In this document: piece by piece, positions 1-6,399 of the stretch
How positions within the stretch are numbered: position 1 is the first letter of the stretch
How the letters are laid out: every line of letters begins with the position of its first letter
NCBI GenBank assembly: GCA_024653405.1
Contig: JANLGB010000024.1
Location: 342 to 12,465 of the forward strand
Direction: 5' to 3'
Length of the DNA: 12,124 bases
Source: Candidatus Saccharicenans sp.
GTDB taxonomy: Bacteria; Acidobacteriota; Aminicenantia; Aminicenantales; Saccharicenantaceae
Notes under the pieces: generated by a model
The model's input: only the letters and a program-made list of their open reading frames with translations
The model's database searches: none
What the model was told of the DNA's origin: nothing
Program-made: the position numbers and the translations under genes

Positions 1-260
1 ATAGAAGAAGCCTGGCCGTTAAGTTGTTCGACCCAAACCCAGACGCCTGTATATTCATCCGTTTTAACTTCTTTCTTTTCGATTTCAGGCAGGCTCAAGG
101 CACCAGCCGGGCATTCGGGCACACAAGCTCCGCAGCCGGTGCAAGCTTCATTAGCTACGACGATGTTATCAGCATCCAGGCTTAAGGCCCCAAAAGGGCA
201 CACTTGAAGGCACAAACCACAACCAGTGCAAAGTTCTCGGTTTATGATTAGCAGCGCCAT
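1..260 (-). CDS. etfA: Electron transfer flavoprotein alpha subunit with N-terminal 2[4Fe-4S] ferredoxin domain (5' part only)
   Basis: The N-terminal 86 codons are present; the gene runs off the left edge. Translation from the ATG at 258-260 gives two perfect CxxCxxCxxxCP clusters (Cys 11, 14, 17, 21 and Cys 40, 43, 46, 50), a bacterial ferredoxin fold binding two [4Fe-4S] clusters. After a short linker the sequence YTGVWVWVEQLNGQ (residues 70-83) matches the usual opening of EtfA. Such ferredoxin-fused alpha subunits are known from CarE (caffeyl-CoA reductase) and LctC (bifurcating lactate dehydrogenase), where the clusters carry electrons to or from ferredoxin; the FAD-binding C-terminal half is not visible here. 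The start has a GAGGAG ribosome site, and only 11 nt separate it from the etfB stop, so the two are co-transcribed. The role in cytoplasmic electron transfer is secure; the partner dehydrogenase is not in view. Confidence 0.93.
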   Translation of the reverse strand, partial: MALLIINRELCTGCGLCLQVCPFGALSLDADNIVVANEACTGCGACVPECPAGALSLPEIEKKEVKTDEYTGVWVWVEQLNGQASS

Positions 261-271
261 TTCTTCTCTCC

Positions 272-1072
272 TCAAGTAATGATTTTTTCAGCCATCAATT
301 TTTCGGCCAGAAGGTCAGCTTGGGCTTCGACCGAATCCCCCTGGATAATTTCGCATTTCCCCGGCCGTGGAGGAGGGGTGGCAATTTTCACCACTCTCGT
401 CGGAGAACCTTCCAGGCCGATTAACTTTCGGTCAACGTCCAGGTCCTGAGCGGACCAGGTCGGAATCTGAGCTTTTTGAGCCTTCCTGATGCCCAAGATA
501 GTCGGGTAACGCGGCTGGTTGATATCCTTGACTACCGTAATCAAGCAGGGCAAGGTCGAGCTGACCACTTCCCGGCCTTCTTCCACCAGCCTTTCAACTT
601 CAATGGTCCTCTTCTCAAAATCGATGGCTGAAATTTTTGAAACATAGGTGAGCTGGTTTATCTGGAGCTGAGTGGCAATACCCGGCCCGGTTTGACCAGT
701 ATCACCGTCTATCGCCTGGCGGCCGCAAAAGATCACGTCAAACTGCCCTATTTTTTTGATAGCCCTCGACAGGGTGTAAGCCGTAGCCCAGGTATCAGCT
801 CCGGCAAAGGCCGGGTCGCTCAGCAAGATGGCTTCATCCGCCCCCATGGCTACAGCTTCTTTGAGAGCGTTTATGGCTTGGGGCGGCCCCATGGTGATAA
901 CTGTCACCTTGCCCCCGAACTTTTCTTTCCAGCGCAACGCCTCTTCAATGGCATAGGTGTCAAAGGGATTGATGATGCTGGGTATGCCCTCCCTGATGAG
1001 CGTGCCTCTTTCCGAGTCGATTTTGACCTCGGTGGTATCCGGCACCTGTTTGATACAAACAATAGCCTGCAC
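272..1072 (-). CDS. etfB: Electron transfer flavoprotein beta subunit
   Basis: This 266-residue protein has the normal EtfB length and pairs with the ferredoxin-fused EtfA downstream to form the cytoplasmic ETF heterodimer. Diagnostic features are the opening AIVCIKQVPDT, the segment NPFDTYAIEEAL (residues 35-46) and the nucleotide-binding signature CGRQAIDGDTGQTGP (116-130), which resembles the RQAIDGDTAQVGP form of clostridial, bifurcating-type EtfB. In such ETFs the beta-subunit site holds the FAD that splits electrons from NADH; that this copy bifurcates is inferred from family resemblance and from the fused ferredoxin domain. The start is GTG (1070-1072), preceded by a perfect AGGAGG (1078-1083) with 5 nt spacing, which decides it. 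The gene heads the etfBA unit and sits behind the promoter at 1211-1239. No defects are seen. Confidence 0.95.
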   Translation of the reverse strand: MQAIVCIKQVPDTTEVKIDSERGTLIREGIPSIINPFDTYAIEEALRWKEKFGGKVTVITMGPPQAINALKEAVAMGADEAILLSDPAFAGADTWATAYTLSRAIKKIGQFDVIFCGRQAIDGDTGQTGPGIATQLQINQLTYVSKISAIDFEKRTIEVERLVEEGREVVSSTLPCLITVVKDINQPRYPTILGIRKAQKAQIPTWSAQDLDVDRKLIGLEGSPTRVVKIATPPPRPGKCEIIQGDSVEAQADLLAEKLMAEKIIT

Positions 1073-1120
1073 CTTTTCCTCCTGATAGCTAAAATGCCCG
1101 CAGCACCTGTTTTATCTTAA

Positions 1121-1188
1121 TTATTGCCCGGGGAACTTACTCAGCCGGCCCCCATCCACCAGGCTGGGGCCACACTGCCGGGTAATAA
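1121..1188 (-). promoter_or_regulatory. Foldable 5' leader of the etfBA mRNA
   Basis: Between the predicted transcription start (about 1204) and the etfB GTG lies a nested inverted repeat. The outer arms 1121-1131 and 1178-1188 pair over 11 positions with one mismatch; the inner arms 1147-1152 (ggcccc) and 1166-1171 (ggggcc) pair perfectly. No run of T follows on the minus strand, so it is not an intrinsic terminator. It matches no riboswitch I know. A regulatory or mRNA-stabilising leader is inferred from structure and position only. Confidence 0.35.
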
Positions 1189-1210
1189 CTTCTCTTTCAA
1201 ATTTCCGAGA

Positions 1211-1239
1211 AATATAATCCAGCCGCAAGAATATGTCAA
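1211..1239 (-). promoter_or_regulatory. Sigma70-like promoter of etfBA
   Basis: On the minus strand TTGACA (bases 1239-1234) is followed after exactly 17 nt by TATATT (1216-1211), which matches the consensus at 6/6 and 5/6 positions. Transcription would start near 1204, giving a leader of about 130 nt before the etfB GTG. It is the best promoter match I noticed in this gap and faces the right way for etfBA. Confidence 0.62.
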
Positions 1240-1244
1240 GAAAC

Positions 1245-1274
1245 AGCCCAAATTAGGCTGGCTTTATTTGGGCT
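1245..1274. repeat. Perfect 9-bp inverted repeat just upstream of the etf promoter
   Basis: AGCCCAAAT (1245-1253) and ATTTGGGCT (1266-1274) are exact reverse complements separated by 12 nt. The repeat ends 6 bp from the -35 hexamer of the etfBA promoter, so it could be a protein-binding site. On the minus strand it is followed by GTTTCTTG, a poor T-tract, so a weak terminator for the degraded frame upstream is the alternative. Confidence 0.4.
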
Positions 1275-1281
1275 ATTTATT

Positions 1282-1304
1282 CCTGACTATTTGTCAGGTT
1301 TTTT
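1282..1304 (+). terminator. Intrinsic-terminator-like hairpin (plus strand)
   Basis: CCTGAC (1282-1287), a 5-nt loop and GTCAGG (1293-1298) form a perfect 6-bp stem followed directly by six T (1299-1304). The T-tract fixes the orientation as plus. No plus-strand gene ends nearby, so the natural target would be antisense transcription coming out of the etf region, or it is a leftover from a lost gene. Confidence 0.42.
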
Positions 1305-1410
1305 CCAAATTCCCTAAAAATTCTTAAATATAATTATTGACAATATTTCTTACCAGGTCCTGTAAACCCTGCTCTGACGGTCATGGGCCGCGGCCTGGAC
1401 CACATCTCGA

Positions 1411-1668
1411 TTATCTTGGTTTCTCTATTATCTCTGTTATATCCAGAAGCGCTCTGGTAAAGTTAACCTGGTCTCTGGTGTACAAGTAATATCTGCTCGT
1501 CTGGGTGTTAACTTTGTCTGGTTGATACTCAGCCACCATCTTCGCCCCTAGGCAGATCTACTCTCTGAGGCACCACCCATGTCCATCATCCTCGGCCAGC
1601 CACCGCCCGTCAAAGGCAAAGTTTTTTCTGGGGTTGCCATTCCTGGTGGTTTCGTCTAAAATTAGCAT
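1411..1668 (-). pseudogene. Degraded reading frame with internal TAG, or a 42-residue small ORF
   Basis: Reading the minus strand from the ATG at 1668 gives 36 residues that look coding (FAFDGRWLAEDDGHGW in the middle), a TAG at 1560-1558, then 48 more sense codons in the same frame to a TAA at 1413-1411. The second part contains an ATG (1539-1537) behind an AGGGG with 5 nt spacing, so a 42-residue protein (it includes TSRYYLYTRDQVNFTRALLD) could be made alone. Codon use differs from the neighbours: many AGA and ATA codons. I do not recognise the family. A gene remnant with a nonsense mutation is the simplest reading; a small real gene is possible; a chance open frame cannot be excluded. Confidence 0.3.
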
Positions 1669-1725
1669 CTGTTTCCCGGTCTTAAAGGCAGATTAATTCC
1701 CGGAGAATTGTATAGGGGAAAAACC

Positions 1726-2925
1726 ATGCCTGAAAAAAAGTATGATTTTGACACGGTCCTCGACCGGCGCAACACCTGTTCGCTGAAGTGGGAGTTCTGC
1801 GAGCAGGTGCTGGGCGTACCAGAGGTCATTCCGATGTGGGTGGCCGACATGGATTTTCCGGCCCCGCCCGAAGTGGTGGAAGCGGTCATAAAGCGAGCCC
1901 AGCATGGAGCTTATGGTTATCCCTTTATCCCCCGTTCTTTCTGGTCGGCCATCATCAACTGGATGAAGGTCCGCCACAACTGGGAGATAAAGCGCGAATG
2001 GCTGTCCAGGTGCCAGGGCGTGGTGCCGGCCCTTAACATCTGCCTCCAGACTTTTACCGCCCCCGGTGATAAAATCATCATCCAGAGCCCGGTTTATTAC
2101 CCCTTTTTCTCGGCTGTGGAGAACAACGGCCGTCGGGTGGTGCGCAACCCGCTCCGCTTGGAAAACGGCACCTGGCACATGGACTTGGAGGACCTCAAGA
2201 ATAAAATCGACCGGCGGACCAGGATGTTAATCCTGTGCTCGCCCCACAACCCCGTCGGCCGGGTGTGGAGGCGGGAAGAGCTGGAGAAGCTGGCCGAAAT
2301 CTGCCTGAAGCACGACCTATTGATAATTTCCGATGAAATCCACGCTGAGCATGTCTACCGCGGTCACCAACATATTCCGCTGGCTTCAATTTCATCAGAA
2401 ATCGCTGCCCGGACCATCACCCTGACTGCTCCCAGCAAAGCCTTCAACATTGCCGGGCTGACCACCTCGGTAGTTATTATTCCCAACCAGAGACTGCTCA
2501 ATCTTTATAAAACCCAGCTCGACAACCTCGGGCTGACGGTCAATAACATCTTTGGCCTGGTGGCCCTGGAAACAGCCTACACTCAGGGAGCCGCCTGGCT
2601 GGACCAGCTGCTGGCCTACCTTGAAGACAATATGGACTTTGCTCTCCAATTTTTTGAACAACGCCTGCCGCAGATCAAATTCTTAAAACCGGAAGGAACC
2701 TACCTGGCCCTGCTGGACTGCCGGGCCCTGGGACTGCCCCAGAAAGAGCTTAATGAATTCTTTCTGAAAAAAGCTCGAGTTTATTTTGACGAAGGTCCGG
2801 TCTTCGGCCCGGAGCTGGAAGGATTTGAGCGGATGAACATGGCTTGTCCCCGGGCCACCCTGGTAGAAGCCCTGAACCGGATCGAGCGAGCAGTCCGTGA
2901 GCTAACCGGCCAGCGGGCCCAATGA
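1726..2925 (+). CDS. patB: PatB/MalY-type PLP-dependent C-S lyase (cystathionine beta-lyase-like aminotransferase fold)
   Basis: A cytoplasmic fold-type I PLP enzyme of 399 residues, the usual length for the MalY/PatB group (about 390). Members cleave the C-S bond of cystathionine, cysteine and related S-conjugates, giving a thiol or sulfide, pyruvate and ammonia. Visible marks are the subfamily opening WVADMDFPAPPEV (residues 38-50), the GAYGYPF segment (61-67), CSPHNPVGRVW with the PLP-contacting Asn175, SDEIHAE with Asp203 for the pyridine nitrogen, and TAPSKAFNIAGL with Lys238 as the Schiff-base lysine. The ATG at 1726 is chosen because AGGGG (1714-1718) lies 7 nt upstream and the product starts like other members; an in-frame TTG at 1708 is unlikely. 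It stands alone, with 138 bp to the next gene. Whether methionine synthesis or sulfide release is its main job cannot be read from the sequence. Confidence 0.92.
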   Translation: MPEKKYDFDTVLDRRNTCSLKWEFCEQVLGVPEVIPMWVADMDFPAPPEVVEAVIKRAQHGAYGYPFIPRSFWSAIINWMKVRHNWEIKREWLSRCQGVVPALNICLQTFTAPGDKIIIQSPVYYPFFSAVENNGRRVVRNPLRLENGTWHMDLEDLKNKIDRRTRMLILCSPHNPVGRVWRREELEKLAEICLKHDLLIISDEIHAEHVYRGHQHIPLASISSEIAARTITLTAPSKAFNIAGLTTSVVIIPNQRLLNLYKTQLDNLGLTVNNIFGLVALETAYTQGAAWLDQLLAYLEDNMDFALQFFEQRLPQIKFLKPEGTYLALLDCRALGLPQKELNEFFLKKARVYFDEGPVFGPELEGFERMNMACPRATLVEALNRIERAVRELTGQRAQ

Positions 2926-3051
2926 TCTGGCTTAAGGTGGAGGCGGCTGCAATTCCCGGCAAAAGGCCAGACTGAGACTATAAAAGCTGTTTTTCTTACC
3001 GTCTTTGCCGTATTGAATCATCAGCTATTTCGTCCTTAAAATTAATTAAGA

Positions 3052-3057
3052 TATAAT
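3052..3057 (+). promoter_or_regulatory. -10 box TATAAT just before trmJ
   Basis: A perfect TATAAT ends 6 nt before the trmJ ATG. The expected start of transcription, about 7 nt after the box, falls on the ATG itself, and there is no ribosome-binding sequence between them. The -35 region at 17 nt spacing (TTCGTC, 3029-3034) is poor. The arrangement suggests a leaderless mRNA. Confidence 0.5.
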
Positions 3058-3063
3058 CTCAAC

Positions 3064-3798
3064 ATGAAACTTCCGTATCTGCTGCCCGAAGACCGACTCC
3101 ACCGGGCCCGTTTTACAGTCATTCTGAGCCACCCGGAAAACCAGGAAAACATCGGCCTGGTAGCCAGGGCCATGAAGAATACCGGATTTTCCCGGTTAAG
3201 AATAGCCGGCCTGACCGAGCTCCAGCCGGAAGCCTTCCGAACGGCGGTTCACTCAGCCGATATCCTGAGAAAGGCCGCATTCTACCCGACCCTGGCTGAA
3301 GCCCTGGCCGACCTGAACCTGGTGCTGGCCTCCACCGCCCGCCTGAGAAAAGCCTTCCGCCTCATGACCATTGACCAGGTCCTGGAAAAATTACTGTCTT
3401 TTCCGGCCGAAACCAGAATCGGCCTGGTTTTCGGAAACGAAAGGACAGGGCTGTCCGACCGCGAGCTGCGCCTGGCTAACTTTGTCTATTTTATTCCCCA
3501 GGCCGGGCGGCAGCCTTCCTACAACCTGGCGGCTGCAGTTCTCCTGAGCCTTTATACTATTTTCCGCCGGTCAGGCTCCGAACCCATCCCCCAGATAGCT
3601 CCACCCCTGCCCCGCAAGGAGCAGGAAGATTGTCTCCAGCTGATACTGAAAAAACTGGAAAAACGTGGCTTCATGCATGAAACCAACCGCGAGCACGTAA
3701 CCGACCTGCTTTGCGACCTGTTCGGCCGACTAACCCTGTCCGAGCGCGACCGGCGCTTCCTGACGGCGGTTTTCAATAAAGGTCTCGACCGGGACTGA
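3064..3798 (+). CDS. trmJ: TrmJ-type tRNA (cytidine/uridine-2'-O)-methyltransferase (SpoU/TrmH family)
   Basis: This 244-residue SPOUT methyltransferase transfers a methyl group from S-adenosylmethionine to a ribose 2'-OH; TrmJ does this at position 32 of the tRNA anticodon loop. All three knot motifs are present: motif 1 ENIGLVARAMKNTGF (residues 28-42, with catalytic-type Arg35), motif 2 GLVFGNERTGLS (120-131) and motif 3 IPQAGRQPSYNLAAAV (144-159). A C-terminal helical extension of about 75 residues follows, as in TrmJ and unlike the shorter TrmL, which favours this name over other SpoU members. Motif 3 has Tyr where Leu is usual before the invariant Asn. The ATG at 3064 has no ribosome site and probably begins a leaderless message. 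The exact RNA target is inferred from family resemblance only. Confidence 0.88.
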   Translation: MKLPYLLPEDRLHRARFTVILSHPENQENIGLVARAMKNTGFSRLRIAGLTELQPEAFRTAVHSADILRKAAFYPTLAEALADLNLVLASTARLRKAFRLMTIDQVLEKLLSFPAETRIGLVFGNERTGLSDRELRLANFVYFIPQAGRQPSYNLAAAVLLSLYTIFRRSGSEPIPQIAPPLPRKEQEDCLQLILKKLEKRGFMHETNREHVTDLLCDLFGRLTLSERDRRFLTAVFNKGLDRD

Positions 3799-4044
3799 TT
3801 AATTCCGGCAACTGGATAATTACAGAAAAACCAGGGCCAGCCTCAAAGAGCCAAGCCAGATAAAGCTTTAATATAATAAAAACAAATTTTCTTCCCTTTA
3901 ACCCGTTAACCGGCCGCCGACAAGAATGCCAGTTCCTAAAGATCAGACCAGGCCTGCTGATTTACAACACCAGCGCTCGATAAGTTAATCTCAAAATTGA
4001 TTTATTAAGAGTCTTAACTGGTGTATGCTATTTTTGAGGTGGTT

Positions 4045-4446
4045 ATGGACAAGGAAAAAAGGTTCATCCTGGGGCTGGTGATAATCGGTGTCATCAATAT
4101 CTTTGTGGCCCTGATGACTATAGCCTTCTGGACCGGCCATCTCCTGGCCAACCGCTTTCCAAAAACCCTGCCTGTGCCCGACACTCTCTATAACGCCTTT
4201 GCCGTCCCGGACCTGGTCATGTCAGTCTTCCTGATAATCAGTTCTTTCGGCCTGCTGCGCTTCAAAAAAACCGGATACGTGTTTGCTCTTCTCGGCATAG
4301 GTATGTGGCTGTTTGATGTGCTGCTGGTGGCTACCCTGACCGGCCTGTTCCGGGTAGGCATTGTCATTCCCAGTCTGGTCTATTGCCTGTGGGCCAGCTA
4401 CTATCTCTGGAGAAAGAGGGAGATTTTTCAGCTGTTCGCCGATTAA
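4045..4446 (+). CDS. Small four-helix membrane protein, unknown function
   Basis: A 133-residue hydrophobic protein with four likely membrane helices: about residues 8-29, 53-70, 80-102 and 107-124. Short charged stretches lie at the N terminus (MDKEKR) and between helices (RFKKTG), which by the positive-inside rule places the termini and the middle loop in the cytoplasm. There is no signal peptide and no motif that I recognise. The ATG at 4045 is preferred because GAGGTGG (4036-4042) lies directly upstream; a GTG at 4021 would add eight residues but has no ribosome site. It is isolated, with about 250 bp before and 330 bp after it, so context gives no clue. Hydrophobic patterning and a clean ribosome site argue that the gene is real. 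Confidence 0.72.
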   Translation: MDKEKRFILGLVIIGVINIFVALMTIAFWTGHLLANRFPKTLPVPDTLYNAFAVPDLVMSVFLIISSFGLLRFKKTGYVFALLGIGMWLFDVLLVATLTGLFRVGIVIPSLVYCLWASYYLWRKREIFQLFAD

Positions 4447-4692
4447 AGCCAATGAGTCCCCCAATTTTCCCAGCCAGCAGCTATAAGACCAAATCTTAAA
4501 ATCTTACCTTGCGCTACTTCCGGAATATTTCCCAAAAGCATTCTTTGTCTTTTGACCTCTAATCCCGGCAGCAGGACTGCTGAGCATCTTTTCTCCATAA
4601 CAGCCGCCGGACGGGTCAACCCCCGGAAGAAGCCCTCGTTCTCATCTCCTGACTAGATTTAATTATTGGGCCACGGATAAAAGAATTATTAT
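4447..4692. other. Non-coding gap between the small membrane protein and the permease
   Basis: I see no convincing gene in this gap on either strand. There is no strong terminator after the small membrane protein gene: the only compact dyad, CAGCAG-GA-CTGCTG (4569-4582), has too short a centre to form a stable loop and lacks a T-tract. The right end becomes A+T-rich and leads into the permease promoter. Confidence 0.5.
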
Positions 4693-4721
4693 TTGCCTTC
4701 TGTCCTGAAGTCGAAGATAAT
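4693..4721 (+). promoter_or_regulatory. Candidate sigma70-like promoter of the amino acid permease
   Basis: TTGCCT (4693-4698) and GATAAT (4716-4721) are separated by 17 nt and match the consensus at 4/6 and 5/6 positions. Transcription would start near 4728, leaving a leader of about 50 nt before the ATG at 4779. A GC-rich stretch with GCCGG/CCGGC arms lies in that leader. Confidence 0.5.
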
Positions 4722-4778
4722 GCTTATTCAGCCGGGCGGCGGAGGCCACCGGCAAATGAATACAGAATAAGGTCTCAT

Positions 4779-6116
4779 ATGATCAAGGCCAGACTCAGCA
4801 CCTTTGATGTCACCATGATCGTGGTCAGCCTGGTCATCGGCATCGGCATCTTCCGGACTCCGGCCATGGTGGCTTCGGCCACTCGCACCCCTGCCCTCTT
4901 TTTCACCGCCTGGATAGCCGGGGGCCTGATTACCCTGGTTGGAGCCTTGACCTTTGCCGAAATCGGGGCCCGTTTCCCCCACCCGGGTTCCTATTATAAG
5001 GTGGTGGCCGAAAGCTACAATTCGCTGCTGGCTTTCCTGCTTAACTGGGCTAACGTGTTTATCATCAACACTGCCAGTGGAGCTGGGGTGGCGCTGATCG
5101 GAGCCGAATACCTGGCCCCCATCCTGCTGCCGGAAAAAGCCCGGACCACCCAGAACATCCTGTTTCTGGCTTTCTCCATGGTGATTGTCCTGGTGGTCTT
5201 GAACTATATCGGCATAAAATCCGGAGCCAGAACCCAGAATATCCTCAGCCTATCCAAGATTATATTGATTGCCGTCCTGGCCGTCGCCGGGCTTGGCAGC
5301 CGGCAGAGCCACCCGGAGATAACAGCAGCTGCGCTGCCTCTCGAAAACCCCTGGTGGCTGGCGCTGGGGCTGGGTTTTATTTCGGTATTTTTCAGCTACG
5401 GCGGCTACCAACAGACCATCAACCTCGGGGCTGACCTGAAGGATTCCAGCCGGAACTTGCCCCGGGCCATAATCTCTGGCCTGCTGATAGTGATCAGCTG
5501 TTACTTGCTGATCAACCTGGCCTACTGGCGGGTGCTGGGCCTGCCCGGGATGAGCCAGGCCAAGCTGGTGGCGGCTGAAACCGCCCGGGTGGTCTTCGGT
5601 GGGGCCGGCCATAAATTTGTTTCGCTGGCGATTTTCCTCTCGGCCCTGGGTTTCTTAAACGCCATCCTGATGCAGCTGCCCCGGACCTACCTGGCCATGG
5701 CCGAAGACCGCACCCTGCCGAGTGTCTTCAAGAAAGTCAACCCGAAGACTCAAGTCCAGGAATTCGGCCTGCTGTTCCTGGGGGCATTCATGGTGCTGAG
5801 CCTGGCCTTCCTGCGAACTTTTGAAAATATCGTCAACTACGTGATGTTCCTAGACAGCCTGGGGATTGCCGTGGTGGCTTCGACCATTTTTGTCCTGCGG
5901 GCCCGGGCCAGGAGAAAATCGGAAAATTATGATGGCTTCCGGATGCCGTTGTACCCGGTGCTTCCAGCCCTATTCATTTTTTTCCTGCTCACCATTACCG
6001 TCAATGTCCTGGTTTCCCAGCCGCGCCAGGCCCTGCTCGGTTCAATTTTCCTGCTGCTGGGCTTCCCGCTCTACCTGGCCATGCGCCGTCTGGCCCGCCC
6101 CGGCCCTGAAATTTGA
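4779..6116 (+). CDS. APC-family amino acid permease
   Basis: A 445-residue inner-membrane transporter with about twelve hydrophobic helices, the standard size and topology of the APC superfamily. Helix 1 carries the substrate-backbone-binding loop GIGIF (residues 21-25), followed by AEIGARFPHPGSYY (about 60-73), the conserved segment after helix 2. The stretch SYGGYQQTINLGADLKD followed by RNLPRAI (about 206-231) is the typical helix 6 and following loop of the LAT/APA-like branch. Members move amino acids by proton symport or by exchange; the substrate cannot be told from the sequence. The ATG at 4779 has AAGG about 7 nt upstream and its own promoter. It is the last plus-strand gene before the strand switch, convergent with the LOG gene. 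Together with the POT transporter it suggests growth on peptides or amino acids. Confidence 0.9.
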   Translation: MIKARLSTFDVTMIVVSLVIGIGIFRTPAMVASATRTPALFFTAWIAGGLITLVGALTFAEIGARFPHPGSYYKVVAESYNSLLAFLLNWANVFIINTASGAGVALIGAEYLAPILLPEKARTTQNILFLAFSMVIVLVVLNYIGIKSGARTQNILSLSKIILIAVLAVAGLGSRQSHPEITAAALPLENPWWLALGLGFISVFFSYGGYQQTINLGADLKDSSRNLPRAIISGLLIVISCYLLINLAYWRVLGLPGMSQAKLVAAETARVVFGGAGHKFVSLAIFLSALGFLNAILMQLPRTYLAMAEDRTLPSVFKKVNPKTQVQEFGLLFLGAFMVLSLAFLRTFENIVNYVMFLDSLGIAVVASTIFVLRARARRKSENYDGFRMPLYPVLPALFIFFLLTITVNVLVSQPRQALLGSIFLLLGFPLYLAMRRLARPGPEI

Positions 6117-6230
6117 GTCCAGAAAAAAGACGGGACGGTCTCTCGGAAGAGCCAGCTTCGGTTGTCAATTTCTTCCGTCAAGTGGTTTGAATGACAGTCT
6201 TATTTTAAGGCTCAGCAATCATCCTTTCTG

Positions 6231-6265
6231 AATCGGGCTGCTAAGAGCCGATTGCGGAATTTTTA
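6231..6265 (+). terminator. Weak hairpin between convergent genes
   Basis: AATCGGGCT (6231-6239) pairs with AGCCGATT (6246-6253) over eight base pairs with one bulged G and a 6-nt loop. A T-tract (6260-6264) follows only after 6 more bases, so as an intrinsic terminator for the permease it is substandard. Its position in the gap between converging genes is right. The rest of this 283-bp gap shows nothing convincing. Confidence 0.22.
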
Positions 6266-6399
6266 TAAGCAACCGAATAAAGTTTCTCTGATGCCGGCGG
6301 CTGACCGAGGAAAAACTCGGGTGGAAATCTAACTTTCCTGTTAAACGGATCGCCAATTCCCGTTACCTTCCCCGGGCGCAGTTTCTAACTTTTTTCTTT

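Noticed and set aside
1124..1327. Plus-strand open frame of 67 codons beside etfB
   Set aside because: It runs across the etf leader, promoter and both hairpins, has no ribosome site and a composition unlike a protein.
1337..1366. Plus-strand TTGACA with TGTAAA 18 nt later
   Set aside because: The -35 is perfect but the -10 is weak (4/6), and no plus-strand gene begins within about 350 bp; the PatB-like gene is too far for this to be asserted.
1708..1728. TTG as an upstream start for the PatB-like gene
   Set aside because: It would place the AGGGG ribosome site inside the gene and add residues not typical of the family; ATG at 1726 fits better.
3872..3877. TATAAT in the gap after trmJ
   Set aside because: No -35 box at a suitable distance and about 170 bp from the next start codon; probably chance in an A+T-rich stretch.
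4569..4582. CAGCAG-GA-CTGCTG dyad after the small membrane protein gene
   Set aside because: The 2-nt centre is too small for a good RNA hairpin and there is no directly adjoining T-tract, so I did not call a terminator.
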